64,000 bases of DNA from an uncultured Oscillospiraceae bacterium (GTDB taxonomy: Bacteria; Bacillota; Clostridia; Oscillospirales; Oscillospiraceae). The notes beneath the pieces were generated by a model. That model made no database searches and had not been told where the DNA came from. It saw only the letters and a list, made by a program, of their open reading frames with translations. Below are positions 25,590 to 34,470 of the stretch, piece after piece; the stretch's first letter is position 1; every line of letters begins with the position of its first letter. The stretch covers positions 18,182 through 82,181 of the forward strand of contig CANQJZ010000004.1 in the NCBI GenBank assembly GCA_947624385.1. The letters are read 5' to 3'. The translations under genes and the position numbers were made by a program.

Positions 25590-26858
25590 ATGTCCGTATT
25601 GGCCCTGGTCCTGTTCATCCTCACCTACTGCCTGATGATCGCACTGCCCAAATTCCGGCCCTGGGTGGCCCTGTCCAGCGCGGCGCTGTATGTGATACTG
25701 GGCTTCGTGTCCCCCGCCGGGCTGGGCGACGCCATCGACTGGAACGTGCTGATGATGCTGTCCGGCACCATGGGCACGGTGAGCCTGTTCATCGAGTCGC
25801 GCATGCCCAACCGGATGGCGGAGGTATTGCTCGCCAAGACGCCAAACGTCATGTGGGTGGCGGTGGCCATGAGCCTGTTCGCCGGGGTGGTCTCCGCCTT
25901 CGTGGACAATGTGGCGACGGTGCTCATGCTGGCGCCGGTGGGCCTCGCCATCGCGAAAAAGCTGAACACCAGCCCCGTGCCGCTTTTAATCTGCATCGCC
26001 GTAAGCTCCAATCTGCAGGGGGCGGCCACCCTGGTGGGCGACACCACCAGTATCATGCTGGGCGGCTACGCGGACATGGACTTTCTGGACTTCTTCTTCA
26101 TGGACGGCAGGTTCAGCATCTTCTGGGCCGTGGAGCTGGGCGCGCTGGTGACGGTGCCCATCATCATGTGGATGTTCCGGGACCAGCGCTCGCCTGTCAG
26201 CATCCCGGACAGGACCGAGGTCACGAACTACGTGCCTACATACCTGCTGCTGGGTACGGTGCTGCTGCTGATCGCCGCGTCCTTCATCCCCGGCAAGCCC
26301 ACCATTACCAACGGCCTTATCTGCATCGGCGTGTTTCTGGTGGGGGCGGTCCACTCCCGGCTGCGGGAGAAGAGCTGGCACAACGTGAAGGCCGCGTTTT
26401 TGGAGATCGACTACCAGACCCTTTTGCTGCTGGCGGGGCTGTTCGTGGTCATCGCGGGCATCACGGCCGGCGGCGTCATCGATGCCATCGCGGCCCTGTT
26501 CGTCCGGGTGGGCGGCAGCAACCTGTTCGTCATGTACTCCATCATCGTGTGGGGCTCGGTGCTGTTCTCCGCGTTCGTGGACAATATACCCTATGTGGCC
26601 ACCATGCTGCCTGTGGTCACCGGCATCGCCGCCAGCATGGACTGCTCGCCCATTTTGCTGTACTTCGGGCTGCTCACCGGCGCGACCCTGGGGGGCAACA
26701 TCACCCCCATCGGTGCGTCCGCCAATATCACCGCCATCGGCATTTTGCGCCGCCAGGGCTACGAGGTCAGCACCAGGGACTTCATGCGCGTGGGCGTGCC
26801 CTTCACCCTGGCCGCGGTCATGACCGGGTATCTTTTCTGCTGGTTCGTGTGGAAATGA
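25590..26858 (+). CDS. ArsB/NhaD/SLC13 (IT superfamily) permease under riboswitch control
   Basis: Polytopic inner-membrane transporter of 422 aa with about 11 hydrophobic segments and internal pseudo-repeats (FVDNVATVLMLAPVG near residue 111, FVDNIPYVATMLPVV near 328) characteristic of ion transporter superfamily members. Substrates in the family are Na+, arsenite, citrate or sulfate; here the Mn2+-type riboswitch suggests cation, perhaps manganese, efflux (inference). GAAGGAG with 7-nt spacing selects the ATG at 25590 rather than the TTG at 25584. Confidence 0.85.
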   Translation: MSVLALVLFILTYCLMIALPKFRPWVALSSAALYVILGFVSPAGLGDAIDWNVLMMLSGTMGTVSLFIESRMPNRMAEVLLAKTPNVMWVAVAMSLFAGVVSAFVDNVATVLMLAPVGLAIAKKLNTSPVPLLICIAVSSNLQGAATLVGDTTSIMLGGYADMDFLDFFFMDGRFSIFWAVELGALVTVPIIMWMFRDQRSPVSIPDRTEVTNYVPTYLLLGTVLLLIAASFIPGKPTITNGLICIGVFLVGAVHSRLREKSWHNVKAAFLEIDYQTLLLLAGLFVVIAGITAGGVIDAIAALFVRVGGSNLFVMYSIIVWGSVLFSAFVDNIPYVATMLPVVTGIAASMDCSPILLYFGLLTGATLGGNITPIGASANITAIGILRRQGYEVSTRDFMRVGVPFTLAAVMTGYLFCWFVWK

Positions 26859-26943
26859 ACGGCTGACACCGGCGGGCAGCGAAAGTCAGGACACGGCGCG
26901 TCTTTTCCGCTACACTGTGTCCAGCACGGAAGGAGGCGGAGCC

Positions 26944-27816
26944 ATGGACTGGGCCACCGGCATCCAGCGGGCACTGGACTACATCGAATCGCACCTGACG
27001 GCGGGTGACCTGGACTACGGCGAGATCGCACGGCAGGCGGCCTGTTCCCCCTTCTACTTCCAGCGCATTTTCGGGGCGCTGTGCGGCATGAGCCTGGGGG
27101 AATACATTCGGGCCCGGCGGCTGACCCTTGCCGGCAGGGAGCTGGCCGCCGGGGGCGCAAAGGTGCTGGACACGGCGCTGAAGTACGGCTATGAGAGCCC
27201 GGAGAGCTTTGCCCGCGCCTTCGCCCGCTTCCACGGCGTGACCCCCTCGGAGGCCAGACGGGACGGCTCCCGGCTGCGGTCCTTCTCCCCGCTTTCCGTG
27301 CGACTAACACTGAAAGGCGGTACGATCATGGACTATAAGATCGTGGACAAACCCGGCTTCACCCTTTTGGAAAAGGTGGAGCGCCACACCATCGCGGACA
27401 GGGAGAACCTGAACACCATCCCGGACTTCTGGACCCGGGCCCAGGCCGACGGGACCATCGAAAAGCTCCTGGCGCTGGCCTCGGACAGATCCTGTGTGCT
27501 GGGCGTCTGCTACGGCAATCAGCCCACGGACGACAAGACCTTCGACTACGCCATCGCGGTCCAAGCAGACCCGGAGACCCCCGTCCCGGAGGGCTTTCGG
27601 CGCACCGCTATCCCTGCGCGGACCTGGGCGGTGTTCGACTGCGCCGGTCCCATGCCGGACGCCATCCAAGCTCTCTGGCATCGGATCATCACGGAGTTCT
27701 TCCCCGGCTCCGCCTACGAGCCCACCTGTGAGCTGGACATGGAGGCATACCCCGACGGGGACATGACGAGCGAGGACTATCACAGCCAGATCTGGGTCCC
27801 CATCACCAGAAAATAA
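26944..27816 (+). CDS. AraC-family regulator with GyrI-like effector domain
   Basis: The 290-aa protein has an N-terminal AraC HTH pair (about 5-105: DYGEIARQAACSPFYFQRIF, ALKYGYESPESFARAF) and a C-terminal GyrI-like/effector-binding domain (about 125-288) like those that bind drugs or small aromatic cations. AAGGAGG before the ATG at 26944 overrides the track start at 26917. Target genes are not evident; the adjacent permease is a candidate but already has its own riboswitch. Closed by a terminator. Confidence 0.88.
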   Translation: MDWATGIQRALDYIESHLTAGDLDYGEIARQAACSPFYFQRIFGALCGMSLGEYIRARRLTLAGRELAAGGAKVLDTALKYGYESPESFARAFARFHGVTPSEARRDGSRLRSFSPLSVRLTLKGGTIMDYKIVDKPGFTLLEKVERHTIADRENLNTIPDFWTRAQADGTIEKLLALASDRSCVLGVCYGNQPTDDKTFDYAIAVQADPETPVPEGFRRTAIPARTWAVFDCAGPMPDAIQALWHRIITEFFPGSAYEPTCELDMEAYPDGDMTSEDYHSQIWVPITRK

Positions 27817-27821
27817 AAAAC

Positions 27822-27849
27822 GGAGGCACGGTCGCTTGACCATGCCTCC
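27822..27849. terminator. terminator hairpin between converging genes
   Basis: GGAGGCACGGTC / GACCATGCCTCC stem (one mismatch) with A-rich and T-rich flanks. Confidence 0.75.
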
Positions 27850-27864
27850 TTGATTTTACCGCCC

Positions 27865-28152
27865 TCAAAGCTCCGCACGGAGCTCAAATTCCCGGGCCTG
27901 ACGGCGCTTTCGGTCGTGGGTATAGTACACCGCCACGCCCAGCGCGGCCAGCGTCAGCACAAAGTGCAGCGCACAGCACTCCCGCGCCGTGGGCAGTCCG
28001 CCCAGGGGCACCGCGTCCTCCCGGACCACCACTTCTTCCGTTATCGTATAGCCCTTGTCCGGCTCTTCCGCGGCCAGCGCCGTGACGCCCAGCGCGCCAA
28101 AGGCCAGCACGAAAGCCAGCGCCAGCGCCAACAACCGTCTTGTCCTGTTCAT
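27865..28152 (-). CDS. small exported/membrane protein of unknown function
   Basis: A 95-aa product with a signal-like N-terminus (MNRTRRLLALALAFVLAFGALG...ALAAEE), a short acidic extracytoplasmic part and one C-terminal hydrophobic helix (CCALHFVLTLAALGVAVYYT) ending in a basic stop-transfer HDRKRRQ. This layout would leave a short loop outside and the tail in the cytoplasm. GGAGG lies 12 nt upstream; in-frame ATGs closer to it are too close. No family recognised. Confidence 0.55.
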   Translation of the reverse strand: MNRTRRLLALALAFVLAFGALGVTALAAEEPDKGYTITEEVVVREDAVPLGGLPTARECCALHFVLTLAALGVAVYYTHDRKRRQAREFELRAEL

Positions 28153-28225
28153 GATACCCATCATCCTCCCGGTCCGCCAATGGCGGTCTCCATGATAGTA
28201 AGACGGGCAAAGGCGCAAAAACGGC

Positions 28226-28453
28226 TCACTTTTCCGAAAAATTTTCAAAATCTGTATACCGCTTGCTCATCGCCCCGTAGCGGAAGCGGGCCATCTCGTT
28301 CTTGGCCAGCACGTCCGCCTCGCTGCCCCGGTACTGGCAGCGGATGCAGTAATACTCTTGTTTATCCTTGTCGTAGAACATGTCGATGTCCAGGTCCCGC
28401 ATGAAGCAGGACGGGCAGCGGTAGTTCAGTCTGCCCTTTCCAGCTTGAGCCAT
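28226..28453 (-). CDS. small zinc-ribbon protein
   Basis: A 75-aa protein with a CPSC...CIRC pair (residues 13-39), a classic four-Cys zinc ribbon, then a charged tail. GGAGG ten bases before the ATG supports the start. Its first 28 bp overlap the end of the 612-aa gene upstream, so the two are translationally coupled. Function unknown; the coupling suggests it serves with the larger protein. Confidence 0.7.
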   Translation of the reverse strand: MAQAGKGRLNYRCPSCFMRDLDIDMFYDKDKQEYYCIRCQYRGSEADVLAKNEMARFRYGAMSKRYTDFENFSEK

Positions 28454-30264
28454 GTGCTGAACGCCTCCTTTTCTTTCAGGGTACCCGTATAGCCCAGGGT
28501 GAACATGGGACTGAAGGCGTAGCCCTCCCGGACGTAGCCCGTCTTGTCCCGGCCATCGCAGGTCATGGTCACCTTCGTCTTGATGGGCGGCAGGGTGCAG
28601 TTGGCTTCATCCGCCCCGGCCAGGGACGCCTCCCGACACCGGTAGGCATAGGGGATGATCTCTTTCTGCTGCCCAGCCTGCACCGCCAGGGTCAGGCTCG
28701 TCATATCCTCCGGGTACTCGGTGGTGCCGTAGCACGCCACCATGTACTCGTTGACGGTGACAGCCGCGGCAGGGTCGCTCATGGACAGCACTCGCCGCTC
28801 GATCTTGACCTGGCCCGTGCCCTCCGGGAAGGTGAGCACCGTCTGCAATTTTACGGTCAGGTCGGAAAACTCGATCTCCACCGGGTCCAATGTCAGCACC
28901 CTGTCGCTGCCTTCTTGCGAGAAATGGCCGTGGGTGCGGCAAAGGCACAGGTCCACTTCCTCCCCGTTGTGGCATATCTTGGCGCTGCGTATGGTCCCCT
29001 CCCCGGCGTAGTGGGTGAAGTACCCGGCACGGTATTTCTCCTGAATGAGAAACGGGTAGCTGGCGTCCTGGACATGGGCCGTGCCGATGCCCACGGGCCA
29101 CTCCAGCTTGGCCACGTATGGCCGCAGGTCCACGATAGCCCCGCCCTGGTCCATGTTCACGCACACACGCATGTACGGGTCGCAGTACCAGAAAAGCTGC
29201 TTGTCGCTGCCGTACAAAATATCCCGCCACAGGGCGCACTCCGGCTCGGTGTAGTGCTTATTCTCCCGGTAAAAGTCCGCGAACTCGCTCATGGTCATGT
29301 CCGTGAGCTTGCCCTCTTTTTTGAGCTTGCCATAGTACGCGCACCCGTCCTCGTAGGACTTCTTCAGCAGCTCGTATGGCGCCTCCCACCGGCCCATCTT
29401 GTTCATCCAGCCGGGACCGACGAACATCATGTTATAGGCATAGCCGTTGTTGAACTTCGCCAGATACCGGTACTGGTCGATGAGGTTATAGAGGTACGGG
29501 TATTCCCATGTCTTTGTGTCGTAGATCATGCCCCGCAGAACGTTTTGCGGGTGGGTGCCAAAGTTGGAGCCGTTGCCGTCGTAGCAGGCCAGCAGGTCCC
29601 GGCTCAGGTGGGGTATAGCCACGATGCCGCTGTCCTCCGCCTCGTTGGCGGCGGGCGCGTGGGTATTCTGCTTCGAGGGTATCCATGGGGCCCAGGGCCC
29701 GCCGTCCATGAAGGTGTACCAGGAATTGTTGCAGGTGTGGTAGGCCTTGGGGCCTTCCTCCCAGCAGGTTGCCACGGCGCACTTGACGGACGGGTACTCC
29801 GCTTTGATGAAGTTAATGAGGTCCGCGTCCATGTAGTAGGACCCGGTGGACTCGGGGTAAAAGCCGAACCGGTCGTAAAACTTGCCGAACACATCCCGGA
29901 CGATGGTCTTCTTTTCCTCCATGGAGAACATCCAGATGCAGAAATCCTTTGTCTGGTACTTCTCCCGGAACTGCTCGCAGGGCAGCCCCAGCAGGCTCAG
30001 AGATATCTCGTCGCCGTACTTTTCGTGGTGCTCCTTTGCGATGGCCACGGCCTCGTCGTTGAAGAGGCTGGCGTAGGTCATTTGGATGGTGGTCTTGAGC
30101 CCGTTTTTGTGGGCGATGGCCTGTTGTGTCTTGAAGATGTCCAGGCTTTCGGTCAACAGCGCCCCGCGGCCGATGTCCTCCGCCTTACCCTGGCCCGTGA
30201 CCTTCTCGGCGTACTCCGGCACCATCTCCGGCCGGTGGACGATGTTGACGATGAACCGATCCAT
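28426..30264 (-). CDS. 612-aa protein of unknown function, possible carbohydrate-active barrel
   Basis: Cytoplasmic by the absence of a signal peptide. Not assigned to a family. The N-terminal half alternates beta/alpha-like segments (TTIQMTYASL, DEISLSLLGL, GFYPESTGSYYMD) reminiscent of NodB-like or glycosidase barrels and has many aromatic residues (NNSWYTFMDGGPWAPW). The C-terminal 180 residues look all-beta. AAGGAG before the ATG and a TTGACG-17-TATAAC promoter support the start. It lies back to back with a GH42 gene, which favours a role in sugar metabolism (inference only). Confidence 0.75.
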   Translation of the reverse strand: MDRFIVNIVHRPEMVPEYAEKVTGQGKAEDIGRGALLTESLDIFKTQQAIAHKNGLKTTIQMTYASLFNDEAVAIAKEHHEKYGDEISLSLLGLPCEQFREKYQTKDFCIWMFSMEEKKTIVRDVFGKFYDRFGFYPESTGSYYMDADLINFIKAEYPSVKCAVATCWEEGPKAYHTCNNSWYTFMDGGPWAPWIPSKQNTHAPAANEAEDSGIVAIPHLSRDLLACYDGNGSNFGTHPQNVLRGMIYDTKTWEYPYLYNLIDQYRYLAKFNNGYAYNMMFVGPGWMNKMGRWEAPYELLKKSYEDGCAYYGKLKKEGKLTDMTMSEFADFYRENKHYTEPECALWRDILYGSDKQLFWYCDPYMRVCVNMDQGGAIVDLRPYVAKLEWPVGIGTAHVQDASYPFLIQEKYRAGYFTHYAGEGTIRSAKICHNGEEVDLCLCRTHGHFSQEGSDRVLTLDPVEIEFSDLTVKLQTVLTFPEGTGQVKIERRVLSMSDPAAAVTVNEYMVACYGTTEYPEDMTSLTLAVQAGQQKEIIPYAYRCREASLAGADEANCTLPPIKTKVTMTCDGRDKTGYVREGYAFSPMFTLGYTGTLKEKEAFSTWLKLERAD

Positions 30265-30277
30265 AGACAGTCTCTCC

Positions 30278-30306
30278 TTTCATCTTGGGAATATCTGGTG
30301 TATAAT
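30278..30306 (+). promoter_or_regulatory. promoter of the GH42 gene
   Basis: TTTCAT, 17 nt, TATAAT. Confidence 0.5.
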
Positions 30307-30319
30307 AAAGTCCTACCAT

Positions 30320-30348
30320 GTTATATCAACAAATCATTCACTCGTCAA
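30320..30348 (-). promoter_or_regulatory. promoter of the 612-aa gene
   Basis: Minus strand TTGACG, 17 nt, TATAAC. It lies downstream of the GH42 -10 box, so the two transcripts overlap at their 5' ends. Confidence 0.65.
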
Positions 30349-30363
30349 GCGGAGGGTTTGCCA

Positions 30364-32373
30364 ATGACAGAAAAATTGCTGTACGGCGCGGCCTATTACG
30401 CCGAGTACATGCCCGTGGAGCGTATCGACAGGGACATGCAAATGCTCGCGGACGCGGGCTTTAACGTGATACGCGTGGCGGAGTCAGCATGGAGCACCTG
30501 GGAGCCGCGGGACGGCCAGTTCGACTTCTCCCTTTTGCTGCGGGTGCTGGACGGGGCGCAAAAGCACGGCATCAGCGTCATCGTGGGCACGCCCACCTAC
30601 GCCATACCCCCATGGCTGGCCAACAAATACCCGGACATTTTATCCGACACCCACGCCGGCCCATGCCGCTACGGCCCCAGGCAGAATTTCGACATCACCC
30701 ACCCCGGCTACCGCTTCCACGCCGAGCGCATCATCCGAAAGCTGGCGGAGGCGGTCAGCGGCCACCCAAGCGTGATTGGCTGGCAGCTGGACAACGAGAC
30801 AAAGCCATACGACACCTGCTCGCCCCGGGCTCAGTCGCTGTTTAAGGACTGGCTCAAGGACCGTTTCGGCACGGTAGAGGCGCTCAATCAGGCCATGGGC
30901 CTTGCCTACTGGTCCAACTCTCTGGGCAGCTGGGACGATCTGCCCGACGTGCGCGGGACCATCAACGCCAGCCTGGGCGCGGAATACCAGGCGTTCCAGC
31001 GCCATCTGGTGACGGAATTTCTGCTGTGGCAGCGGTCCATTCTGGACCAGTACAGGCGCCCGGACCAGTTCGTCACCCACAATTTCGACTACGCCTGGCG
31101 GGGCTATTCCTACGGCTACCAGCCGGACGTGGACCAGTTCGACGCCGCCGCGGCCGTGACCGTGGCCGGGTGCGACATCTATCACCCCGGCGCGGTTAAT
31201 CTGACCGGCGCGGAGATCGCCTTCGGCGGCAACGTGGCAAGGGGGCTTAAAAAGTCCAATTACATCGTCCTGGAGACGCAGGCCCAGGGCCCCTTTGGCC
31301 GGCTGCCCTACCCCGGCCAGCTGCGCTTGCAGGCCCTCAGCCACTTAGCCTCCGGCGCGGACGGCATAGAATACTGGCACTGGCACAGCATCCACAACGC
31401 CATAGAGAGCTACTGGAAAGGCGTTTTGAGCCACGACCTGGCTCCCAACGAGACATACCGGGCGTGCGCCGCCATCGGCGCGGAGCTCAAAGCCCTGTCC
31501 CCTCACCTGCTGCACCTGCAAAAGCGCTCTCACGTGGCCGTGATGGTCAGCAACCGGTCCCAGACGGGCCTGCAGTGGTTCCCCGCCGCGCCCATGAACA
31601 CCCAGCCAAAGCGGGACTACAGCGACTATCTGCGCTGGCTGTGCGACAGTCTCTACCGCCTGAACGTGGAATATGACATCATTTCCGACGCAGAGCGGGA
31701 CTTCTCCCGCTATGACCTTCTGGTCCTGCCCTGCCTGTACGCCGCGCCCGAGGACCTGCTGCGGGCGGTGGACGGCTACGTGCGCCAGGGCGGGCACATT
31801 CTGGTCACGTTCCGCACGGGCTTTGCGGACGAAAACCTGAAAATTTACCACGACGCCCAGCCCCATATGCTCACGGACTGCCTGGGGCTGACCTACGACC
31901 GGTTCACCTACCCCGAACCGGGCACAGAGCTTGCCTCCGACAGCATAAAATTGCCCGCGCACGTGGCGGTGACGGACTGGATGGAGCTTTTGGAGCTGCG
32001 CGGCGCCGAGGCGCTGTGTACGTATCAGCACCCGGTGTGGGGCGGCGTGCCCGCCGTGACAACGCACGGATATGGAGCCGGTCAGGCCGCCTATCTGGCC
32101 GCGTACTTTGACCCGGCGGGTCTGGATGCGGTGCTGGAAGCGTTGCTGCCCCGGCTGGGGGTAAGCGTGCCAAATGAGCGCTTCCCCCTCGTCGTCCGCC
32201 GGGGGACGAGCGCAAAAGGGCGTGAGATCGTGTTTACCATGAACTTCTCCGGCCAGAGCGTGACCGTGGAAAAGCACCCCGCCGGGACGTTCCTGCCGGA
32301 GGGCGAGACGATCGGCGAAAACGTGCCGTTCACGCTCCCCGCATGGGGCGTGCGTGTGATGGAACTGGCCTGA
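30364..32373 (+). CDS. GH42 beta-galactosidase
   Basis: Intracellular retaining beta-galactosidase. The 669-aa protein starts with the family's LLYGAAYYAEYMP, has the acid/base Glu in GWQLDNETKPY near residue 144, the nucleophile Glu in VLETQAQGP near 303, a trimerisation-type domain and a C-terminal beta domain. No signal peptide, so it acts on imported oligosaccharides. The track's start at 28915 is antisense run-through; GGAGGG nine bases before the ATG at 30364 fixes the start. Confidence 0.93.
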   Translation: MTEKLLYGAAYYAEYMPVERIDRDMQMLADAGFNVIRVAESAWSTWEPRDGQFDFSLLLRVLDGAQKHGISVIVGTPTYAIPPWLANKYPDILSDTHAGPCRYGPRQNFDITHPGYRFHAERIIRKLAEAVSGHPSVIGWQLDNETKPYDTCSPRAQSLFKDWLKDRFGTVEALNQAMGLAYWSNSLGSWDDLPDVRGTINASLGAEYQAFQRHLVTEFLLWQRSILDQYRRPDQFVTHNFDYAWRGYSYGYQPDVDQFDAAAAVTVAGCDIYHPGAVNLTGAEIAFGGNVARGLKKSNYIVLETQAQGPFGRLPYPGQLRLQALSHLASGADGIEYWHWHSIHNAIESYWKGVLSHDLAPNETYRACAAIGAELKALSPHLLHLQKRSHVAVMVSNRSQTGLQWFPAAPMNTQPKRDYSDYLRWLCDSLYRLNVEYDIISDAERDFSRYDLLVLPCLYAAPEDLLRAVDGYVRQGGHILVTFRTGFADENLKIYHDAQPHMLTDCLGLTYDRFTYPEPGTELASDSIKLPAHVAVTDWMELLELRGAEALCTYQHPVWGGVPAVTTHGYGAGQAAYLAAYFDPAGLDAVLEALLPRLGVSVPNERFPLVVRRGTSAKGREIVFTMNFSGQSVTVEKHPAGTFLPEGETIGENVPFTLPAWGVRVMELA

Positions 32374-32437
32374 CGAGAGGCGCAGACAGTACAACGAACC
32401 GCGTCACCGGGACGCTTGTTTTTGGCGAAAATCCCTC

Positions 32438-32467
32438 TTGTGCGCATTGGCGGGGACAGTGTACAAT
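32438..32467 (+). promoter_or_regulatory. promoter of the ParB-BMP gene
   Basis: TTGTGC, 18 nt, TACAAT, 48 nt upstream of the ATG. Confidence 0.65.
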
Positions 32468-32515
32468 GCGCGGTGAACGGAAGGCCTCGACAGGCCAGGC
32501 CAGAAAGGAAATCCC

Positions 32516-34438
32516 ATGCAAACTTCCTACTATTCCGAGGCGCTGAAGCTGGCGCAAAAAGAATTTCACCGCTGCACCGCCGCGGGCGAACACCCCTACC
32601 CCGCGGTGCTGGACGCCTTTGTGCCGGCGGAGCGCCTTTCCGGCGGGGTGGACCTGGGCATCGTGTCCATCCCCATGGACTTTGTGGTGGGTACCCGCAC
32701 CGCCGCCAGGACCAACGCCTTTGCCCGTAACTTCCTGCCCCTGCTGCCTGTGGACTCCGAGTTCGCCTCCAAGTGGAACAACCTGTGCCAGGCCCACCTG
32801 GACGAGGGCATCCGGGAGCCCGTCAAGGTCTACGAGTACCTGAACCGGTACTATGTGGAGGAGGGCAACAAGCGCATCAGCGTGCTGAAATTCTTCGGCG
32901 CGGAGGCCGTGGAGGCCCATGTCATCCGGGTGATGCCCGAGGCACGGGGCGACGCGGAGACGACGCTGTATTTTGAACTCATCGACTTTTACCGGCTCAG
33001 CCGGACCAATTTCATCGAATTTACAAAGCCCGGAAGCTGCGCCCGCCTGCAGCAGCTTTTGGGCAAGTCCCCCGGCGAGACCTGGTCGGACGGCGACCGG
33101 GCCGGCTTCCGCTCGGCCTACTGCAACTTCCGCCAGGCGTACGAGGCCAACGGCGGCAAGCGCCTGGCCTCCACCGTGGGCGACGCGCTGCTGGCCTATG
33201 TGGAGGTCTACGGCTATCAGGTCCTGCGGCAAAAGTCCGGTGCGGAGCTTAAAAAGTCCGTGGCAAGCGTGTGGCAGGAGATCACGCTCCAGCAGGAGAG
33301 CACCCCCATCGACGTGAAGCTGGACCCGGCGGCGGAAAAGCCGGAGAGCCTGCTGGCGAAAGTTTTGCCCAAGGCGGAAAAGCCCCTGCGGGTGGCCTTC
33401 ATCCACGACAAGGACCCCAGCCTTTCCGGCTGGACCTTTGGCCACGAGCTGGGCCGCCAGCACGTGCAGCGGGTGTTTGGGGACAAGATCGAGACAAGGG
33501 CCTATTTCAACGCCCTGGACGCGGACCCGCTGGACGTGATACGCGAGGCGGCACAGGACGGCTATACGGTGCTGTTCACCACCTCCCCCCGGCTGCTGCC
33601 CGCCAGCTTACGGGCCGCGGTGGACGACGCCAGGCTCACCATTTTGAACTGCTCGCTCAACATGTCCCACCGGTATATCCGCACCTACTACGCCCGGATG
33701 TACGAGGCCAAGTTCATCGCCGGCGTCATCGCCGGGAGTTTGGCCGGGGGCAACGACGTGGGCTATATCTGCGACTATCCCATATTCGGCCAGGTGGCCG
33801 GTATCAACGCCTTCGGTCTGGGCGTGCAGGCCGTGAACCCCCTGGCAAAGGTCCGGCTGGAGTGGTCCTCCGTGGGCGGGCTGAACAGCGCCATGGCGCG
33901 GCTGAAGGAAAACGGCGTGCGGCTGGTGTCCTCCCAGGACCTGGCCCGGCTGCGGGACAATGGGCACACCCCCTTCGGCCTGGCCATCGTCACGGACAGC
34001 GGCACGGTGAACCTGGCCCGGCCCGTGTGGCAGTGGGGCGTGTATTATGAGACCATACTGCGCCGTATCCAGGACAAGAGCTTCCAGGCCGAGGCGGAGC
34101 GCAGCCCCCGGGCGCTGAATTACTACTGGGGCATGTCCGCCGGGGTCGTCGAGATGCGCTATTCCGAAAAGCTGCCCGAGAGCACCCGGAAGATGGCGGA
34201 ATTTCTGGGCCGGAGCTTCCAAGCCGGCACGTGCGAGCCCTTCCGGGGGCCGCTGTTCGACCAGTCCGGCCGGCAGGTGCTGGAACGGGGCGAGACCCTC
34301 ACCCCGGACAAGGTCATCGATATGAGCTGGCTCAACGAGAACATCGTCGGCGCCATCCCCGCCTGGGAGGATCTGGACGAAACGGCGAAAGACACGGTGG
34401 ATATCGTCGGTATCATGTCGTCGAAACAAGCTGAATAA
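32516..34438 (+). CDS. ParB-like domain fused to a BMP/PnrA-type nucleoside-binding domain
   Basis: Unusual 640-aa chain. Residues about 85-150 look like a ParB/sulfiredoxin-type module (REPVKVYEYLNRYYVEEGNK, RISVLKFFG). After a helical linker, residues about 285-600 match the periplasmic-type BMP fold (LRVAFIHDKDPSLSGWTFGHE, ARMYEAKFIAGVIAGSLAGGN, VGYICDYPIFGQVAGINAFG), which binds nucleosides in PnrA-like lipoproteins. There is no signal peptide or lipobox, so the binding domain should stay in the cytoplasm as a sensor. The phosphoesterase gene follows after 32 bp. Confidence 0.82.
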   Translation: MQTSYYSEALKLAQKEFHRCTAAGEHPYPAVLDAFVPAERLSGGVDLGIVSIPMDFVVGTRTAARTNAFARNFLPLLPVDSEFASKWNNLCQAHLDEGIREPVKVYEYLNRYYVEEGNKRISVLKFFGAEAVEAHVIRVMPEARGDAETTLYFELIDFYRLSRTNFIEFTKPGSCARLQQLLGKSPGETWSDGDRAGFRSAYCNFRQAYEANGGKRLASTVGDALLAYVEVYGYQVLRQKSGAELKKSVASVWQEITLQQESTPIDVKLDPAAEKPESLLAKVLPKAEKPLRVAFIHDKDPSLSGWTFGHELGRQHVQRVFGDKIETRAYFNALDADPLDVIREAAQDGYTVLFTTSPRLLPASLRAAVDDARLTILNCSLNMSHRYIRTYYARMYEAKFIAGVIAGSLAGGNDVGYICDYPIFGQVAGINAFGLGVQAVNPLAKVRLEWSSVGGLNSAMARLKENGVRLVSSQDLARLRDNGHTPFGLAIVTDSGTVNLARPVWQWGVYYETILRRIQDKSFQAEAERSPRALNYYWGMSAGVVEMRYSEKLPESTRKMAEFLGRSFQAGTCEPFRGPLFDQSGRQVLERGETLTPDKVIDMSWLNENIVGAIPAWEDLDETAKDTVDIVGIMSSKQAE

Positions 34439-34470
34439 AATCCCCCAAGACAGAGAAAAGAGGTGATCCC

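Noticed and set aside
28915-30363. 5' half of the 1152-aa plus-strand ORF
   Set aside because: Antisense of the 612-aa gene; GH42 starts at 30364 with its own SD.
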